Assembly: GCA_002869895.2 (NCBI GenBank) | Contig: NEWP02000001.1 | Span: 53,792 to 109,512 of the forward strand | Reading direction: 5' to 3' | DNA length: 55,721 nt | Origin: Nitrospira sp. CG24E | GTDB taxonomy: Bacteria > Nitrospirota > Nitrospiria > Nitrospirales > Nitrospiraceae | In this document: in pieces, positions 1 through 9,027 of the stretch | How the letters are laid out: each line of letters starts with the position of its first letter | Position numbering within the stretch: the first letter of the stretch is position 1 | Notes under the pieces: generated by a model | Database searches by the model: none | What the model saw: the letters and a program-made list of their open reading frames with translations, nothing else | What the model was told of the DNA's origin: nothing | Position numbers and translations under genes: made by a program

Positions 1-770
1 AGTTCTATCTGCTCGGGACCGATTACGTCTATCCCCGCACCACCAACAAAATTCTGCGAGCGATGCTGCTGGCGAAAAAAGTTCCGGCGGACAGCATCAT
101 GGAAGAATATACCCCGTTCCACCATCAGGACTATCAAACCATCTGCGGCAAACTGAAGAAATTCGCCGCCGGCGGAGGGGCTGCCGTGATCAGCACGATC
201 AACGGAGACAGCAACGTGCCCTTCTACAAAGAATTTGCGAACCAAGGCTTACGGGCCGAGGACGCTCCGATCATGGCCTTCAGCGTGGCGGAAGACGAGC
301 TGCGCGGCATGGATACCTCGGCGCTGGTCGGGCACTTGGCGGCGTGGAATTATTATCAAAGCGTCGATACGCCGCAGAATAAGAAGTTCGTGGCTGACTT
401 CAAAGCCTACTGCAAGAAGAACAATTTGCCGGATGGCGACAAGCGGGTTACGGACGATCCGATCGAAGCAGCCTACTTCGGCGTGTATATCTGGAAGCAA
501 GCGGTCGAGAAGGCTGCATCGACTGAGGTCGACAAGGTCCGAAAGGCGGTCTATGGCAGCACATTCATGGCGCCTGGCGGTGAAATCATGATGGATGCCG
601 CCAATCATCACACCTACCGACCGGTGCTCATCGGTGAGATCCTGGCGGATGGACAGTTCAAGGTCGTCTCCCGCTCGAAGGGGCTGGTGAAGCCGGAACC
701 CTGGAGCGAGTATACGAATCCCGACAAGGGCTGCGACTGGGTCGCTCATCAAGGGACTTATCAAAAATAG
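1..770 (+). CDS. urtA: Urea ABC transporter substrate-binding protein (3' part)
   Basis: The reading frame is open from the first bases of the window, so this is the C-terminal part (about 255 residues) of a longer protein whose start lies upstream. The residues (FYLLGTDYVYPRTTNKIL at the edge, later YFGVYIWKQAVEKA and the Trp-rich end) match the periplasmic urea-binding protein UrtA of the branched-chain amino-acid binding family. It would capture urea in the periplasm and deliver it to UrtB/UrtC. It is first in the urtABCDE order seen here. A strong stem-loop follows the stop codon before urtB, which could hold back transcription or protect the urtA message. Identity is well supported by sequence feel and by the four following genes. 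Confidence 0.95.
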   Translation, partial: FYLLGTDYVYPRTTNKILRAMLLAKKVPADSIMEEYTPFHHQDYQTICGKLKKFAAGGGAAVISTINGDSNVPFYKEFANQGLRAEDAPIMAFSVAEDELRGMDTSALVGHLAAWNYYQSVDTPQNKKFVADFKAYCKKNNLPDGDKRVTDDPIEAAYFGVYIWKQAVEKAASTEVDKVRKAVYGSTFMAPGGEIMMDAANHHTYRPVLIGEILADGQFKVVSRSKGLVKPEPWSEYTNPDKGCDWVAHQGTYQK

Positions 771-778
771 CAGGTCAT

Positions 779-811
779 CTTGGAGGGGGTTACTCAGTAG
801 CCCCCTCCAAG
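779..811 (+). terminator. Stem-loop between urtA and urtB
   Basis: An 11-bp perfect inverted repeat (CTTGGAGGGGG at 779-789 and its complement at 801-811) with an 11-nt loop lies 9 nt after the urtA stop. No U-run follows, so it is not a classical intrinsic terminator. By analogy with other ABC operons it may stabilise the mRNA of the highly expressed binding protein or attenuate transcription into urtB. Confidence 0.6.
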
Positions 812-885
812 AGGGCGAGAAGTTCGGTTGACGGGACAAGAAGTCTACGTCATTCGTGTGTCTTATGGAGGGATAGATCACCATC

Positions 886-2442
886 ATGATGCTTTCTCTT
901 GGTCGCATGGTTGCCGCGCTCAGTATGGTGGGACTGGTGATGTTCTGTGGGCAGGCCTGGGCGGTCACAGCGGATCGGCCTGCTGATGCGCCCCCCATGT
1001 CTCCTGTCGAGCTGGCGCTCACCCAGCTCACTAGCGAGGACGAATCGGTTCGCGACGCAGCCATTCGTACGCTGGTTGAACAGGGCGACGTCAGCCTGCT
1101 TCCGCAGTTAGAGGCGATCCGGGCCAATGCAGACCGCAGCATCCGGCAAGCCATCAAGCCGCTCATGGACTCTCTCAAGAACCGCGCGAATCTGAAGAGC
1201 CCCAGTACCGACGTACGTCGATCGGCGGCGACGGATCTCGGGTCAGCCGGAAGAGCCTGGGCGATCCCATGGCTGGAGGCTGCCGCAGCGAACGAACCGA
1301 ATAAGTGGGTGCGCTATACGATGGAAGAGTCGGCGGCGTTGCTCAAGCTCGCATCGGACGATCAGACGATCAAAGCCGCTGCAGCGGAGAAACTCGGCGA
1401 ACTCTACAGTCAGAACGGGGTGCCGGCTATGAAAAAACTGGTCGCGGTCGGCGAGAGCGCCGAGGCGACCGAACCGCAGAAGATCGTCGCGAAAGCTGCC
1501 GCCGACTCCATTCACCGCATTGAAACCTGGGGCGCCTGGTCGAACGCAATTGAAACGTTCTTTCGCGCCATGAGCCTCAGTTCAGTGCTGCTGATCATGT
1601 CGTTGGGATTGGCGATCGTCTTCGGTTTGATGGGTGTGATCAATATGGCCCATGGCGAGCTGATGATGGTCGGCGCCTATGCGACGTTCGTCACCCAAGA
1701 AATCTTCAAAGCCTACCTGCCTCCCTCCATGTTCGAATCCTATTTTCTGACCGCGATGCCCGTGGCATTTCTGACCGCCGCCGCCTTCGGACTGGCGCTT
1801 GAGGCCACCGTCATCCGGTTTCTCTATGGTCGTCCGCTGGAGACCATGTTGGCAACCTGGGGTGTCAGCCTGGTCTTGATGCAAGCGGCGCGGGTCTATT
1901 TCGGCGACTTGACCGCCGTGATCGCGCCGACCTGGCTGAGCGGCGGCGCACAGGTCATGGTCGGGGTCTATCTCCCTTTCAACCGCATCTTCATCATCGG
2001 CCTGTCCATCATCTGCGTCCTGGCGATCTATCTCTTACTGTTTCGTTCGAGCTTAGGCCTGCGTGTGCGGGCGGTGATGCAGAATCGCAATATGAGTTCA
2101 TGCCTGGGCATTCCCACGAGAAAAGTCGATGCCTATACCTTTGCGTTCGGATCCGGTCTCGCCGGCGTTGCCGGATGGGCCCTCACGCTGGTCGGCAATG
2201 TGGATCCCGGTCTCGGACAGAACTATATCGTCGATGCCTTCATGGTGGTGGTGACCGGTGGGGTCGGGAAATTGGCCGGTACGATCGTGGCTTCGCTGGG
2301 GATCGGCGGGCTGAACAAACTGATCGAGCCGAGTTTCGGCGCCGTCTACGGTAAGGTCTTCATTCTTGTGCTGGTGATTCTGTTCCTGCAGTGGCGGCCG
2401 TCCGGGTTGTTTGCGATGAAGGGGCGGAATGCCGATTCTTAG
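886..2442 (+). CDS. urtB: Urea ABC transporter permease UrtB
   Basis: 518 residues. A signal peptide (about 1-26, ending QAWA) is followed by about 190 residues of helical, HEAT-like sequence (repeats such as VRDAAIRTLVEQGD and VRRSAATDLG). The LivH-type permease begins near residue 215, with many membrane helices and the motif GLMGVINMAHGELMMVGAY that is typical of branched-chain/urea permeases. The extra N-terminal domain is usual for UrtB and distinguishes it from LivH. It forms the membrane channel with UrtC. The start is one of two adjacent ATGs (886 or 889), preceded by GGAGGG. It lies in the urt operon, 115 nt after urtA. Confidence 0.95.
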   Translation: MMLSLGRMVAALSMVGLVMFCGQAWAVTADRPADAPPMSPVELALTQLTSEDESVRDAAIRTLVEQGDVSLLPQLEAIRANADRSIRQAIKPLMDSLKNRANLKSPSTDVRRSAATDLGSAGRAWAIPWLEAAAANEPNKWVRYTMEESAALLKLASDDQTIKAAAAEKLGELYSQNGVPAMKKLVAVGESAEATEPQKIVAKAAADSIHRIETWGAWSNAIETFFRAMSLSSVLLIMSLGLAIVFGLMGVINMAHGELMMVGAYATFVTQEIFKAYLPPSMFESYFLTAMPVAFLTAAAFGLALEATVIRFLYGRPLETMLATWGVSLVLMQAARVYFGDLTAVIAPTWLSGGAQVMVGVYLPFNRIFIIGLSIICVLAIYLLLFRSSLGLRVRAVMQNRNMSSCLGIPTRKVDAYTFAFGSGLAGVAGWALTLVGNVDPGLGQNYIVDAFMVVVTGGVGKLAGTIVASLGIGGLNKLIEPSFGAVYGKVFILVLVILFLQWRPSGLFAMKGRNADS

Positions 2443-2448
2443 TTGGGG

Positions 2449-2528
2449 GGAAGGTTGAGGCTAAGGTTAAGGTTAAGGTTGAGATGAAGAACGTCAGCTC
2501 TTCGCTCAACCTTAACCTCAGCCTGTCT
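2449..2528. repeat. Family A inverted repeat (AAGGTTGAG-type) between urtB and urtC
   Basis: Left arm made of reiterated AAGGTTGAGG/CTAAGGTTAAGG units, right arm CTCAACCTTAACCTCAGCC. The arms can form a long hairpin. The same family occurs near 6555-6632, 26435-26461 (one arm), 41945-42036 and 49846-49902, always between genes. Confidence 0.85.
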
Positions 2529-2555
2529 CCTAGTGAAATATAGGACGTAGACTTT

Positions 2556-3689
2556 ATGACTGCATCGAAAGAATCGGAGTCGCTGGCTCCAGGTGGCGGA
2601 GGCCTGGCCTTCTGGGTCGTCGGCTTCATTCTGCTCGTAGCCATGCCGCTCCTGAACGTCTTGCCGCCGGAAGATTCCTGGCTGCACCTCTCCGACTTCA
2701 GCCTCAATCGATTTGGAAAATTTCTCGCCTTTGCTATTCTAGCCCTGGGGCTCGATCTCATCTGGGGCTACACAGGCATTTTGAGCTTGGGGCAGGGAGT
2801 CTTTTTCGGATTGGGCGCCTACTGTATGGGCATGCACATGATGCTCACGATCGGAAAAGAGAGCGTTTATGGGAGCGATCTGCCGGACTTCATGGTGTGG
2901 AATCAAGTGAAAGAGCTGCCGTTTTTCTGGAAACCCTTCTACAGTTTTCCTGCTGCGGTCATCGGCGCGATGCTGGTGCCGATGTTGTTTGCCTTAGTAT
3001 TCGGATTTTTCGCCTTCCGCAGCCGCATCAAGGGTGTGTATTTCGCGATCATTACGCAGGCGCTGGCGCTTGCAGCCTGGCTGGTCTTTAACCGGAACGA
3101 CACCAATCTGGGCGGCACGAATGGATTGACCGATTTCAAACAGTTGATCGGGTATCGCCTCTCCGATCCCGGCACACAACGGGTATTGTATATCGTCACG
3201 GTGCTCTGTCTGGGCGGGGCCTATCTCTTGTGCCGTTGGATCATCCGTTCACGGGCCGGGCGGGTATTGGTCGCAGTGCGGGACAGCGAGCAGCGAGTGA
3301 CCTTTTCAGGGTACACTCCGGCCAACTATAAACTGTTCGTCTTTGTCGTGGCTGCGGCTCTGGCCGGATTGGCCGGGATGCTCTATGCGCCTCAGGTCGG
3401 TATCATCACGCCGGCGCAGATCGGGGTGCTGCCGTCGCTTGAAATGGTCATTTGGGTGGCGGTGGGAGGTCGTGCCAGTCTGGCGGGGGCTGTATTGGGG
3501 GCTGTGAGTGTGAATTACGGGCGCAGTATCCTCACGAACTATTTCCCCGAACTCTGGCCCTTCATTCTCGGCGGGCTCTTCGTGGTCGTCGTGCTGCTGT
3601 TTCCGGATGGGCTCATCGGGATCATGCGTAAGATGAAAGAGCGGATGAGGACGGGTAAAGCAGCGGCGGCTTCGGAAGGGAAACGGTAA
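2556..3689 (+). CDS. urtC: Urea ABC transporter permease UrtC
   Basis: 377 residues of LivM-type permease with about 9-10 hydrophobic helices. The conserved stretches LGLDLIWGYTGILSLGQGVFFGLGAY (helix 2 region, first 20 residues diagnostic) and NDTNLGGTNGLTDF mark the UrtC/LivM family. The C-terminal part contains the cytoplasmic EAA-like loop (GRASLAGAVLGA). It pairs with UrtB to form the transmembrane path for urea. It is followed after one base by urtD, implying translational coupling. A family A repeat sits just upstream, so the promoter is presumably that of urtA. Confidence 0.95.
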   Translation: MTASKESESLAPGGGGLAFWVVGFILLVAMPLLNVLPPEDSWLHLSDFSLNRFGKFLAFAILALGLDLIWGYTGILSLGQGVFFGLGAYCMGMHMMLTIGKESVYGSDLPDFMVWNQVKELPFFWKPFYSFPAAVIGAMLVPMLFALVFGFFAFRSRIKGVYFAIITQALALAAWLVFNRNDTNLGGTNGLTDFKQLIGYRLSDPGTQRVLYIVTVLCLGGAYLLCRWIIRSRAGRVLVAVRDSEQRVTFSGYTPANYKLFVFVVAAALAGLAGMLYAPQVGIITPAQIGVLPSLEMVIWVAVGGRASLAGAVLGAVSVNYGRSILTNYFPELWPFILGGLFVVVVLLFPDGLIGIMRKMKERMRTGKAAAASEGKR

Positions 3690-3690
3690 G

Positions 3691-4467
3691 ATGACCGAGC
3701 AAAAGTCCTTTCAAAACTCCATCATCTATCTCGATGCCGTGACTGTCGATTATGACGGGTTCAAGGCGTTGAACCAACTGACCTTCATGGTCAACTACAA
3801 AGAATTGCGCGTTGTCATCGGGCCGAATGGGGCGGGAAAGACGACGCTGTTGGATGTGATCTGCGGGAAGACGAAACCGGCGGCAGGCCGTGTCGTGTTC
3901 GGCCAGGATAAGGAACTGATCGGGAAACAGGCGGATGAAATCGTGAAGCTCGGCATCGGGCGAAAATTTCAAGCCCCCTCCATCTATGGCAATCTGACCG
4001 TGTGGGAAAATCTCGACCTGTCGTTGAAACGGAACAGTAAAGGGGTCTTCCCGACGCTGTTGGGAAAATCGACGGCGGAAGAACGGGAACGCATCGCGCA
4101 GAACCTCGAAACGATCAACCTGAAAGACTATGCCTATACCAGAGCCGGATCTCTGTCGCATGGGCAGAAGCAATGGCTTGAAATCGGCATGGTGATTTTG
4201 TTGGAGCCCTCGTTGCTGCTGGTCGACGAACCGGTCGCCGGGATGACCGATAAAGAAACGGAACAGACCGGGCAATTGCTCCAGTCCTTGGCGGAGCACC
4301 GGGCGATCGTCGTCATCGAGCACGATATGGATTTCGTCCGTCAGATCGCCCGCATTGTCACTGTGCTCCACGAAGGCACGGTCATTTGTGAAGGCACTGT
4401 CGAGAAGGTGCAGGCCGACGACAGGGTAAGGGAAATCTACCTGGGGCGCCAAAAAGTGGCGCATTAG
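3691..4467 (+). CDS. urtD: Urea ABC transporter ATP-binding protein UrtD
   Basis: 258 residues, LivG-type ATPase. Walker A is GPNGAGKTT (about residues 46-54), the signature is SLSHGQKQWLEIGM, Walker B is LLLVDEP, and the switch histidine is in IEHDM. The SHGQ form of the signature, rather than SGGQ, is characteristic of UrtD. It energises urea import together with UrtE. The start is 2 nt after the urtC stop. A long family E repeat separates it from urtE. Confidence 0.95.
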   Translation: MTEQKSFQNSIIYLDAVTVDYDGFKALNQLTFMVNYKELRVVIGPNGAGKTTLLDVICGKTKPAAGRVVFGQDKELIGKQADEIVKLGIGRKFQAPSIYGNLTVWENLDLSLKRNSKGVFPTLLGKSTAEERERIAQNLETINLKDYAYTRAGSLSHGQKQWLEIGMVILLEPSLLLVDEPVAGMTDKETEQTGQLLQSLAEHRAIVVIEHDMDFVRQIARIVTVLHEGTVICEGTVEKVQADDRVREIYLGRQKVAH

Positions 4468-4471
4468 CAGA

Positions 4472-4600
4472 ATGTTGAAACGTGCCTCCAGCTTCGTTCT
4501 CGGCTCGACAAGATCCTCAACGTACCCAGAGGGTACGCCTCCGGTCTTCTCTCGCCTGCGGCCTTGCTGGAAGCCCGTTTGAACATTCTGCAACGGCAAC
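4472..4600. repeat. Family E repeat (CTTCGTTCTCG...GGGTACGCCTCCGGT)
   Basis: About 125 nt that begins with a CTGGAAGCC-like end and contains ATCCTCAACGTACCCAGAGGGTACG, whose core GTACCC/GGGTAC is palindromic, then CTGCGGCCTTGCTGGA. Closely similar copies are at 8888-9010, 11690-11790 (opposite orientation) and, more distantly, 16165-16295. It lies inside the urt operon. Confidence 0.8.
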
Positions 4601-4617
4601 CGAAGCGACGCTGAACG

Positions 4618-5328
4618 ATGCTTGAGCTGAAGAACATCAATGCCTACTACGGTGAAAGCCACATTCTCAGGAACGTGGCCTTTACCATCGACCCCGGAGA
4701 GGTCGTGTGTCTCATGGGCCGGAACGGTGTCGGCAAGACGACCACGTTGAAAGTGTTGACCGGTCTGCTGCCTGCGAGGTCGGGACAGATCACGTTCAAC
4801 GGAGCCGATATCACGAAGGAACCGACCGACCGGCGGGCGCGCCGGGGGGTAGCCTACGTGCCGCAGGGCCGGGAGATCATTCCCCATCTGACGGTGCGAC
4901 AAAACCTGCAGCTCGGGTTTTGGGCAAGGTCGGACAGGCCGAATGGATCGGTGGAGAAGACTGCGTTCGACGAAGTCTATCAGCTCTTTCCCAAACTCAC
5001 GCAAATTCTCAATCGTCCTGGCGGGGTGTTGAGCGGGGGAGAACAGCAGCAGTTGGCGATCGGCCGCGCCATTCTATCGAATCCCAAGCTGCTCCTGCTC
5101 GATGAGCCGACGGAAGGGATTCAGCCTTCGATCGTGGATCAGATCGAAGACGTGATTATCGGATTCAAGCAGCAGCGCCGGTTTGCGATTTTGCTGGTTG
5201 AGCAGGGGCTCCATTTTGCCGCCCGCCTGGCGGAGAAGTATGTGGTGATGGCCAAAGGGGCGGTGGTGGTGGCGGGCAAAAGTACTGAGTTGACAGCGGA
5301 ACAGGTGAAGCAGTACTTGACGGTGTGA
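4618..5328 (+). CDS. urtE: Urea ABC transporter ATP-binding protein UrtE
   Basis: 236 residues, LivF-type ATPase. Walker A is GRNGVGKTTT (about residues 36-45), the signature is LSGGEQQQLAIGRA, Walker B is LLLLDEPTEGIQPS, and the switch region is ILLVEQGL. The TEGIQPS run after Walker B is typical of UrtE. Fifth and last gene of the urea transporter operon, with repeats on both sides. Start ATG at 4618 gives the usual MLELKNINAYYGESHIL beginning. Confidence 0.95.
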   Translation: MLELKNINAYYGESHILRNVAFTIDPGEVVCLMGRNGVGKTTTLKVLTGLLPARSGQITFNGADITKEPTDRRARRGVAYVPQGREIIPHLTVRQNLQLGFWARSDRPNGSVEKTAFDEVYQLFPKLTQILNRPGGVLSGGEQQQLAIGRAILSNPKLLLLDEPTEGIQPSIVDQIEDVIIGFKQQRRFAILLVEQGLHFAARLAEKYVVMAKGAVVVAGKSTELTAEQVKQYLTV

Positions 5329-5339
5329 TTTGAGGCCAG

Positions 5340-5695
5340 GGGACAGGAGCGTTCTCCTGCTCGCGCAACGCGCGGTCTCGGAAGACCCTCGTTGGACGCG
5401 CGCAATCGAGACCACTCCCGCCCCCTGGCCCTCCAGCCTCCAGTCCGCCGTCTGGGAGGAGAGAGAAAAGAAGAGTGGGGTGGCCAGACGGGACTCCTTG
5501 CTCGCGCAACGCGCGGCCTCTGAAGGGTGCGAGGGAGTAGGCAGACCGTTCTTCTTGCTCGCAGAACGCGCACGATGTGACAGTGCTCGTTCGATGCGCG
5601 CAGTGAAGAACCATCTGCCTACTCGCTCTGGGGAGGTTCAGAAGTCGCTGGCACTTGTTGGACGCGCGCAGGAGAGTCCCATCTGGCCACCCCAC
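5340..5695. repeat. Family D repeat cluster (TTGCTCGCAGAACGCGC / TCGTTCGATGCGCGCAG)
   Basis: A 330-nt gap with no gene. It is built of two or three copies of a mosaic unit: CTTGCTCGCGCAACGCGCG, TCGGAAGACCCTCGTTGGACG and TGCTCGTTCGATGCGCGCAGT. Related copies occur near 15215, 15590, 36722, 44636, 48896, 49390 and 50650. The arms (AACGCGC and GCGCGTT-like) can pair. Confidence 0.8.
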
Positions 5696-5753
5696 TGAAA
5701 TGACCTCCTTACGTGCCGCCTGGGGGAATAAAAGACAGGGAGGGTGGAGCCTG

Positions 5754-6212
5754 TTGAGGGGGTCAGACATAATCGTTGTCGGCCTGCGTGCGATGGCGGT
5801 GGTCATCGTGTTGGCTGGCTCTGCGGTTGCAGCGGAGCTTTCTACCGGAAGACTGGTGCCCGTTCAGGAGCTGCGCGAGCGGACTAGTTCGTTTGTCGGG
5901 CGCGATGTGGTGATCGCGGGAGTTGTCGAGGGGGTGGAGTCGATCACCACGGAAAATTTTGAGGACTGGAGGCTGGTAACGCCCTGCGTGGGGAGCTACT
6001 ATGTCGCCCTCAAAGACAAAACTGGAATCCTTGATGTTCTCGTGAAGGGGAATTGCCTATTGAAGGGGCAAGCCGTGACTGGGCCGCGAATTGTGGTGGG
6101 GGAGAAGGTGTGGATGAAAGTGACGATCTTTGTGCCCGGTCTCAACCCATCTGCACTCAACCCCCTGATTCGTGCCGTGGCGAAGGATTTCGGGCCTCTG
6201 CCATCTGAATGA
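5754..6212 (+). CDS. Small secreted protein of unknown function, OB-fold-like
   Basis: About 152 residues. From TTG 5754 (preceded by GGAG) the protein starts [22 protein letters not shown] and has a signal peptide ending near AVAAE; an alternative ATG is at 5793 without a ribosome site. The mature part ([20 protein letters not shown], later [18 protein letters not shown]) looks beta-rich and resembles OB-fold nucleic-acid/ligand-binding domains, but I do not recognise a family. It lies between the urea transporter and ureA, with its stop 7 nt before ureA, so it is probably co-transcribed with urease. Function unknown. Confidence 0.6.
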   Translation: MRGSDIIVVGLRAMAVVIVLAGSAVAAELSTGRLVPVQELRERTSSFVGRDVVIAGVVEGVESITTENFEDWRLVTPCVGSYYVALKDKTGILDVLVKGNCLLKGQAVTGPRIVVGEKVWMKVTIFVPGLNPSALNPLIRAVAKDFGPLPSE

Positions 6213-6219
6213 GGATCTT

Positions 6220-6522
6220 ATGCATCTGACACCGAGGGAACAGGAAAAGCTGCTCATCTATGTCGCGGCGAATTTGGCGAAGGAACGCAAGGCGCGCGGG
6301 TTGAAGTTGAATCATCCTGAAGCGGTGGCATTTGTGACTGCCGCAATTCTGGAAGGGATTCGTGATGGCCGTTCGGTGTCGGATCTCATGAGCTATGGCG
6401 CGACGCTGCTCAAGAAGAAGGATGTCATGCCCGGTGTGGCGGAGATGATTCCGGAGTTACAGGTCGAAGGTACGTTTCTGGATGGGACGAAGTTGGTCAC
6501 AGTTCATGAGCCGATTCGATAG
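6220..6522 (+). CDS. ureA: Urease subunit gamma
   Basis: 100 residues, the normal length of UreA. The start [20 protein letters not shown] is standard, and GAGG lies 5 nt upstream; an upstream in-frame start at 6172 would overlap the preceding gene and is not needed. Conserved LNHPEAVA and [19 protein letters not shown] motifs are present. UreA, UreB and UreC form the nickel urease that hydrolyses urea to ammonia and carbamate in the cytoplasm. First gene of the urease operon. Confidence 0.97.
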   Translation: MHLTPREQEKLLIYVAANLAKERKARGLKLNHPEAVAFVTAAILEGIRDGRSVSDLMSYGATLLKKKDVMPGVAEMIPELQVEGTFLDGTKLVTVHEPIR

Positions 6523-6552
6523 CATGATGCTGAAAAAGTCCGCCAGCGGTGT

Positions 6553-6632
6553 TGGAAGGTTAAGGTTGAGGTCAAGGCTGAGGAAGCAAGAATTTGATCT
6601 TCGCTCAACCTTGACCTCAACCTCAGCCTACT
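6553..6632. repeat. Family A inverted repeat between ureA and ureB
   Basis: GAAGGTTAAGGTTGAGGTC in the left arm and CTCAACCTTGACCTCAACC in the right arm, ending 4 nt before the ureB start at 6637. The preceding bases (CTGAAAAAGTCCGCCAGCG, 6530-6548) belong to the end of a family E-type element. Confidence 0.85.
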
Positions 6633-6636
6633 TCAG

Positions 6637-7110
6637 ATGGGTGAATCGATGAAAAAGAAAATCAAAACTAAGCAGAAGGTGGCGACGGGGAGGGGCGTGA
6701 GTCGCAATACCAAGAAACTGTCGACTCAGTCTGCGGCGATAATTCCCGGTGAAATCATCCTGGGTGATGGCGACATTGTGGCGTTCAAAGGACGTCAGAC
6801 AGTTGATCTCCTGGTGGCCAATACCGGTGATCGGCCGATTCAGGTCGGGTCTCATTGTCATTTTTTCGAGTCGAATCGCGCGCTGCGATTCGATAGGGAG
6901 AAGGCTTATGGGTTTCGGCTGCAAGTGCCGGCTGGAACCGCGGTGCGGTTCGAGCCTGGTGAAGACAAGCGGGTGACGTTGGTTTCGATAGGCGGCAATC
7001 GTGTGGCCTATGGGATCAATGGACTTACGCATGGGCGGCTCGACGATCCCCAAGTGAAAGCCAAGACACTTGTTGCGGCGCGGGAACAGGGATTTATCGT
7101 TAAACGTTAA
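6637..7110 (+). CDS. ureB: Urease subunit beta
   Basis: 157 residues (145 if the start is ATG 6649). The UreB core begins near residue 36 with [13 protein letters not shown] and contains [13 protein letters not shown] and [18 protein letters not shown], all diagnostic. The first 35 residues are a Lys/Arg/Thr-rich extension not present in the usual ~101-105 residue UreB; some other bacteria carry UreB extensions. The repeat immediately upstream leaves no clear ribosome site for 6637, whereas GGGTGA precedes 6649. Structural subunit of urease. Confidence 0.95.
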   Translation: MGESMKKKIKTKQKVATGRGVSRNTKKLSTQSAAIIPGEIILGDGDIVAFKGRQTVDLLVANTGDRPIQVGSHCHFFESNRALRFDREKAYGFRLQVPAGTAVRFEPGEDKRVTLVSIGGNRVAYGINGLTHGRLDDPQVKAKTLVAAREQGFIVKR

Positions 7111-7159
7111 CCGTTAAACGCGATTGACGATTCACGACTAATGATTAACGGAGGACTTC

Positions 7160-8887
7160 ATGAAGCTCTCGCGACGCCAATACGCCGACCTCTATGGCCC
7201 GACAGCCGGCGATCGGATTCGCCTGGCCGATACGGATTTGCTGATCGAGATCACGCGCGATCTGACTGTGCCCGGTGAAGAGGCCAAGTTCGGCGGCGGC
7301 AAGGTCATCCGTGACGGCATGGGCCAGTCGCCTGCTGCCACCCGCGCGAAGGGCGCGCTGGACCTTGTGATTACGAATGCGATCATCATCGATTGGTGGG
7401 GCATCGTCAAGGCCGACATCGGCATCCGCGATGGCCGTATCGTCGGTATCGGCAAGGCCGGCAATCCCGATCTGATGGATGGTGTCACGAAGGGGCTGGA
7501 AGTCGGCGCCTGCACCGAAGTGCTTTCGGCGGAAGGCAAGATCGTGACGGCGGGCGGTATCGATTCGCACATCCATTTCATCTGTCCGCAGATTATTACG
7601 GAAGCGATTGCGAACGGATTGACCACGTTGATCGGCGGTGGGACCGGCCCAGCCACCGGTACGAACGCCACGACCTGCACGCCCGGCTCATGGAATATCC
7701 ATCGCATGCTGGAAGCGGCGGAGGGATTTCCGATCAATCTCGGGTTTCTCGGAAAGGGCAATTCTTCATTACCGGACGGTTTGCGCGAGCAGGTAGCAGC
7801 AGGCGCGATCGGTCTCAAGTTGCATGAAGACTGGGGGACGACCCCGGCGGCGATTTCGACCTGCCTCGACGTGGCGGAAGAATTCGATGTCCAAGTCGCC
7901 ATCCATACCGATACCTTGAACGAAGCAGGGTTTGTCGAAGATACCATCAAGGCTTTCAAGGGACGGACGATCCACTCGTTTCATACAGAAGGCGCTGGCG
8001 GTGGGCACGCTCCCGATATCATTAAAGTGTGCGGCGAGGCCAATGTGCTGCCGTCGTCCACGAATCCCACGATGCCCTTCACGGTCAATACCATGGACGA
8101 GCATCTGGACATGCTCATGGTCTGTCACCACTTGAACCCTCGCGTGCCGGAGGACATCGCCTTTGCCGAGTCGCGCATCAGACGTGAAACGATCGCAGCA
8201 GAAGACATTCTGCACGACATGGGCGCCATCAGCATCATGTCGTCCGACTCGCAGGCGATGGGACGGGTGGGGGAGGTCATCATTCGTACCTGGCAGACGG
8301 CGCATAAGATGAAAGTGCAGCGGGGGCACCTGTCTCAGGCGGCGGTTGAACCGTCGCCCGGCTCGAACGACAACTTTCGTGCGCAGCGCTACATTTCAAA
8401 GTACACGATCAATCCGGCGATCGCGCATGGCATCGGGCATGAGGTTGGGTCGATTGAGGTCGGCAAGTTAGCGGATCTCGTGTTGTGGAAACCGGCCTTC
8501 TTCGGTGTGAAGCCGGAGATTGTGATCAAAGGTGGCTTTCCCATGTCCGCTGCCATGGGAGATCCGAACGCTTCTATTCCAACACCGCAGCCGGTTTTCA
8601 CCAGACCCATGTTCGGAAGCTTTGGCCGCGCCCCTTTTTCCACCAGCCTCACCTTTCTCTCTCAAACCGCCCTAGACCACGAGGTGCATAAATCGCTCGG
8701 CCTACAGAAGCGTGTTGCGGCGGTTAAGCAATGCCGCAGCATCGGCAAGCGCGATATGAAGCTGAATGATGCGCTGCCGCATATCGAAGTCGATCCTGAG
8801 ACCTATGTTGTGAAGGCGGATGGTCAGATTTTAACTTGTAATCCTATGGCCGTACTTCCAATGGCTCAACGGTATTTCCTATTCTGA
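7160..8887 (+). CDS. ureC: Urease subunit alpha
   Basis: 575 residues, standard length. Nickel ligands and catalytic residues are all visible: H137 and H139 (DSHIHF), the carbamylated lysine K220 (GLKLHEDWG), H249 (AIHTDTLNE), H275 (HTEGAGGGH), the mobile-flap cysteine/histidine C322-H323 (MVCHHL) and D363 (SSDSQAMGR). Strong GGAGGA ribosome site before ATG 7160. Catalytic subunit: urea plus water to ammonia and carbamate, probably supplying ammonia for oxidation and assimilation. A repeat with GTTAAACG/ATTAACG motifs (7095-7150) lies upstream. Confidence 0.98.
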   Translation: MKLSRRQYADLYGPTAGDRIRLADTDLLIEITRDLTVPGEEAKFGGGKVIRDGMGQSPAATRAKGALDLVITNAIIIDWWGIVKADIGIRDGRIVGIGKAGNPDLMDGVTKGLEVGACTEVLSAEGKIVTAGGIDSHIHFICPQIITEAIANGLTTLIGGGTGPATGTNATTCTPGSWNIHRMLEAAEGFPINLGFLGKGNSSLPDGLREQVAAGAIGLKLHEDWGTTPAAISTCLDVAEEFDVQVAIHTDTLNEAGFVEDTIKAFKGRTIHSFHTEGAGGGHAPDIIKVCGEANVLPSSTNPTMPFTVNTMDEHLDMLMVCHHLNPRVPEDIAFAESRIRRETIAAEDILHDMGAISIMSSDSQAMGRVGEVIIRTWQTAHKMKVQRGHLSQAAVEPSPGSNDNFRAQRYISKYTINPAIAHGIGHEVGSIEVGKLADLVLWKPAFFGVKPEIVIKGGFPMSAAMGDPNASIPTPQPVFTRPMFGSFGRAPFSTSLTFLSQTALDHEVHKSLGLQKRVAAVKQCRSIGKRDMKLNDALPHIEVDPETYVVKADGQILTCNPMAVLPMAQRYFLF

Positions 8888-9010
8888 CGGCTGCTGAAAA
8901 CGCTGCCCAGCTTCGTTCTCGCCTTGAACGCATCCTCAACGTACCCCAGAGGGTACGCCTCCGGTGCGTTCGTCGGCTCGGCCTTGCTGGACAACGTTTT
9001 GAGCAGCCTA
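8888..9010. repeat. Family E repeat between ureC and ureF
   Basis: Contains CCAGCTTCGTTCTCGCCTTG, ATCCTCAACGTACCCCAGAG and GGTACGCCTCCGGT, nearly identical to 4472-4600; the flanking CTGCTGAAAACG and CGTTTTGAGCAGC are inverted ends. No gene in this gap. Confidence 0.85.
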
Positions 9011-9027
9011 GCGGTTAGGGATAATCT

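Noticed and set aside
3622-5004. Long minus-strand frame opposite urtD/urtE
   Set aside because: Shadow of two clear ATPase genes.
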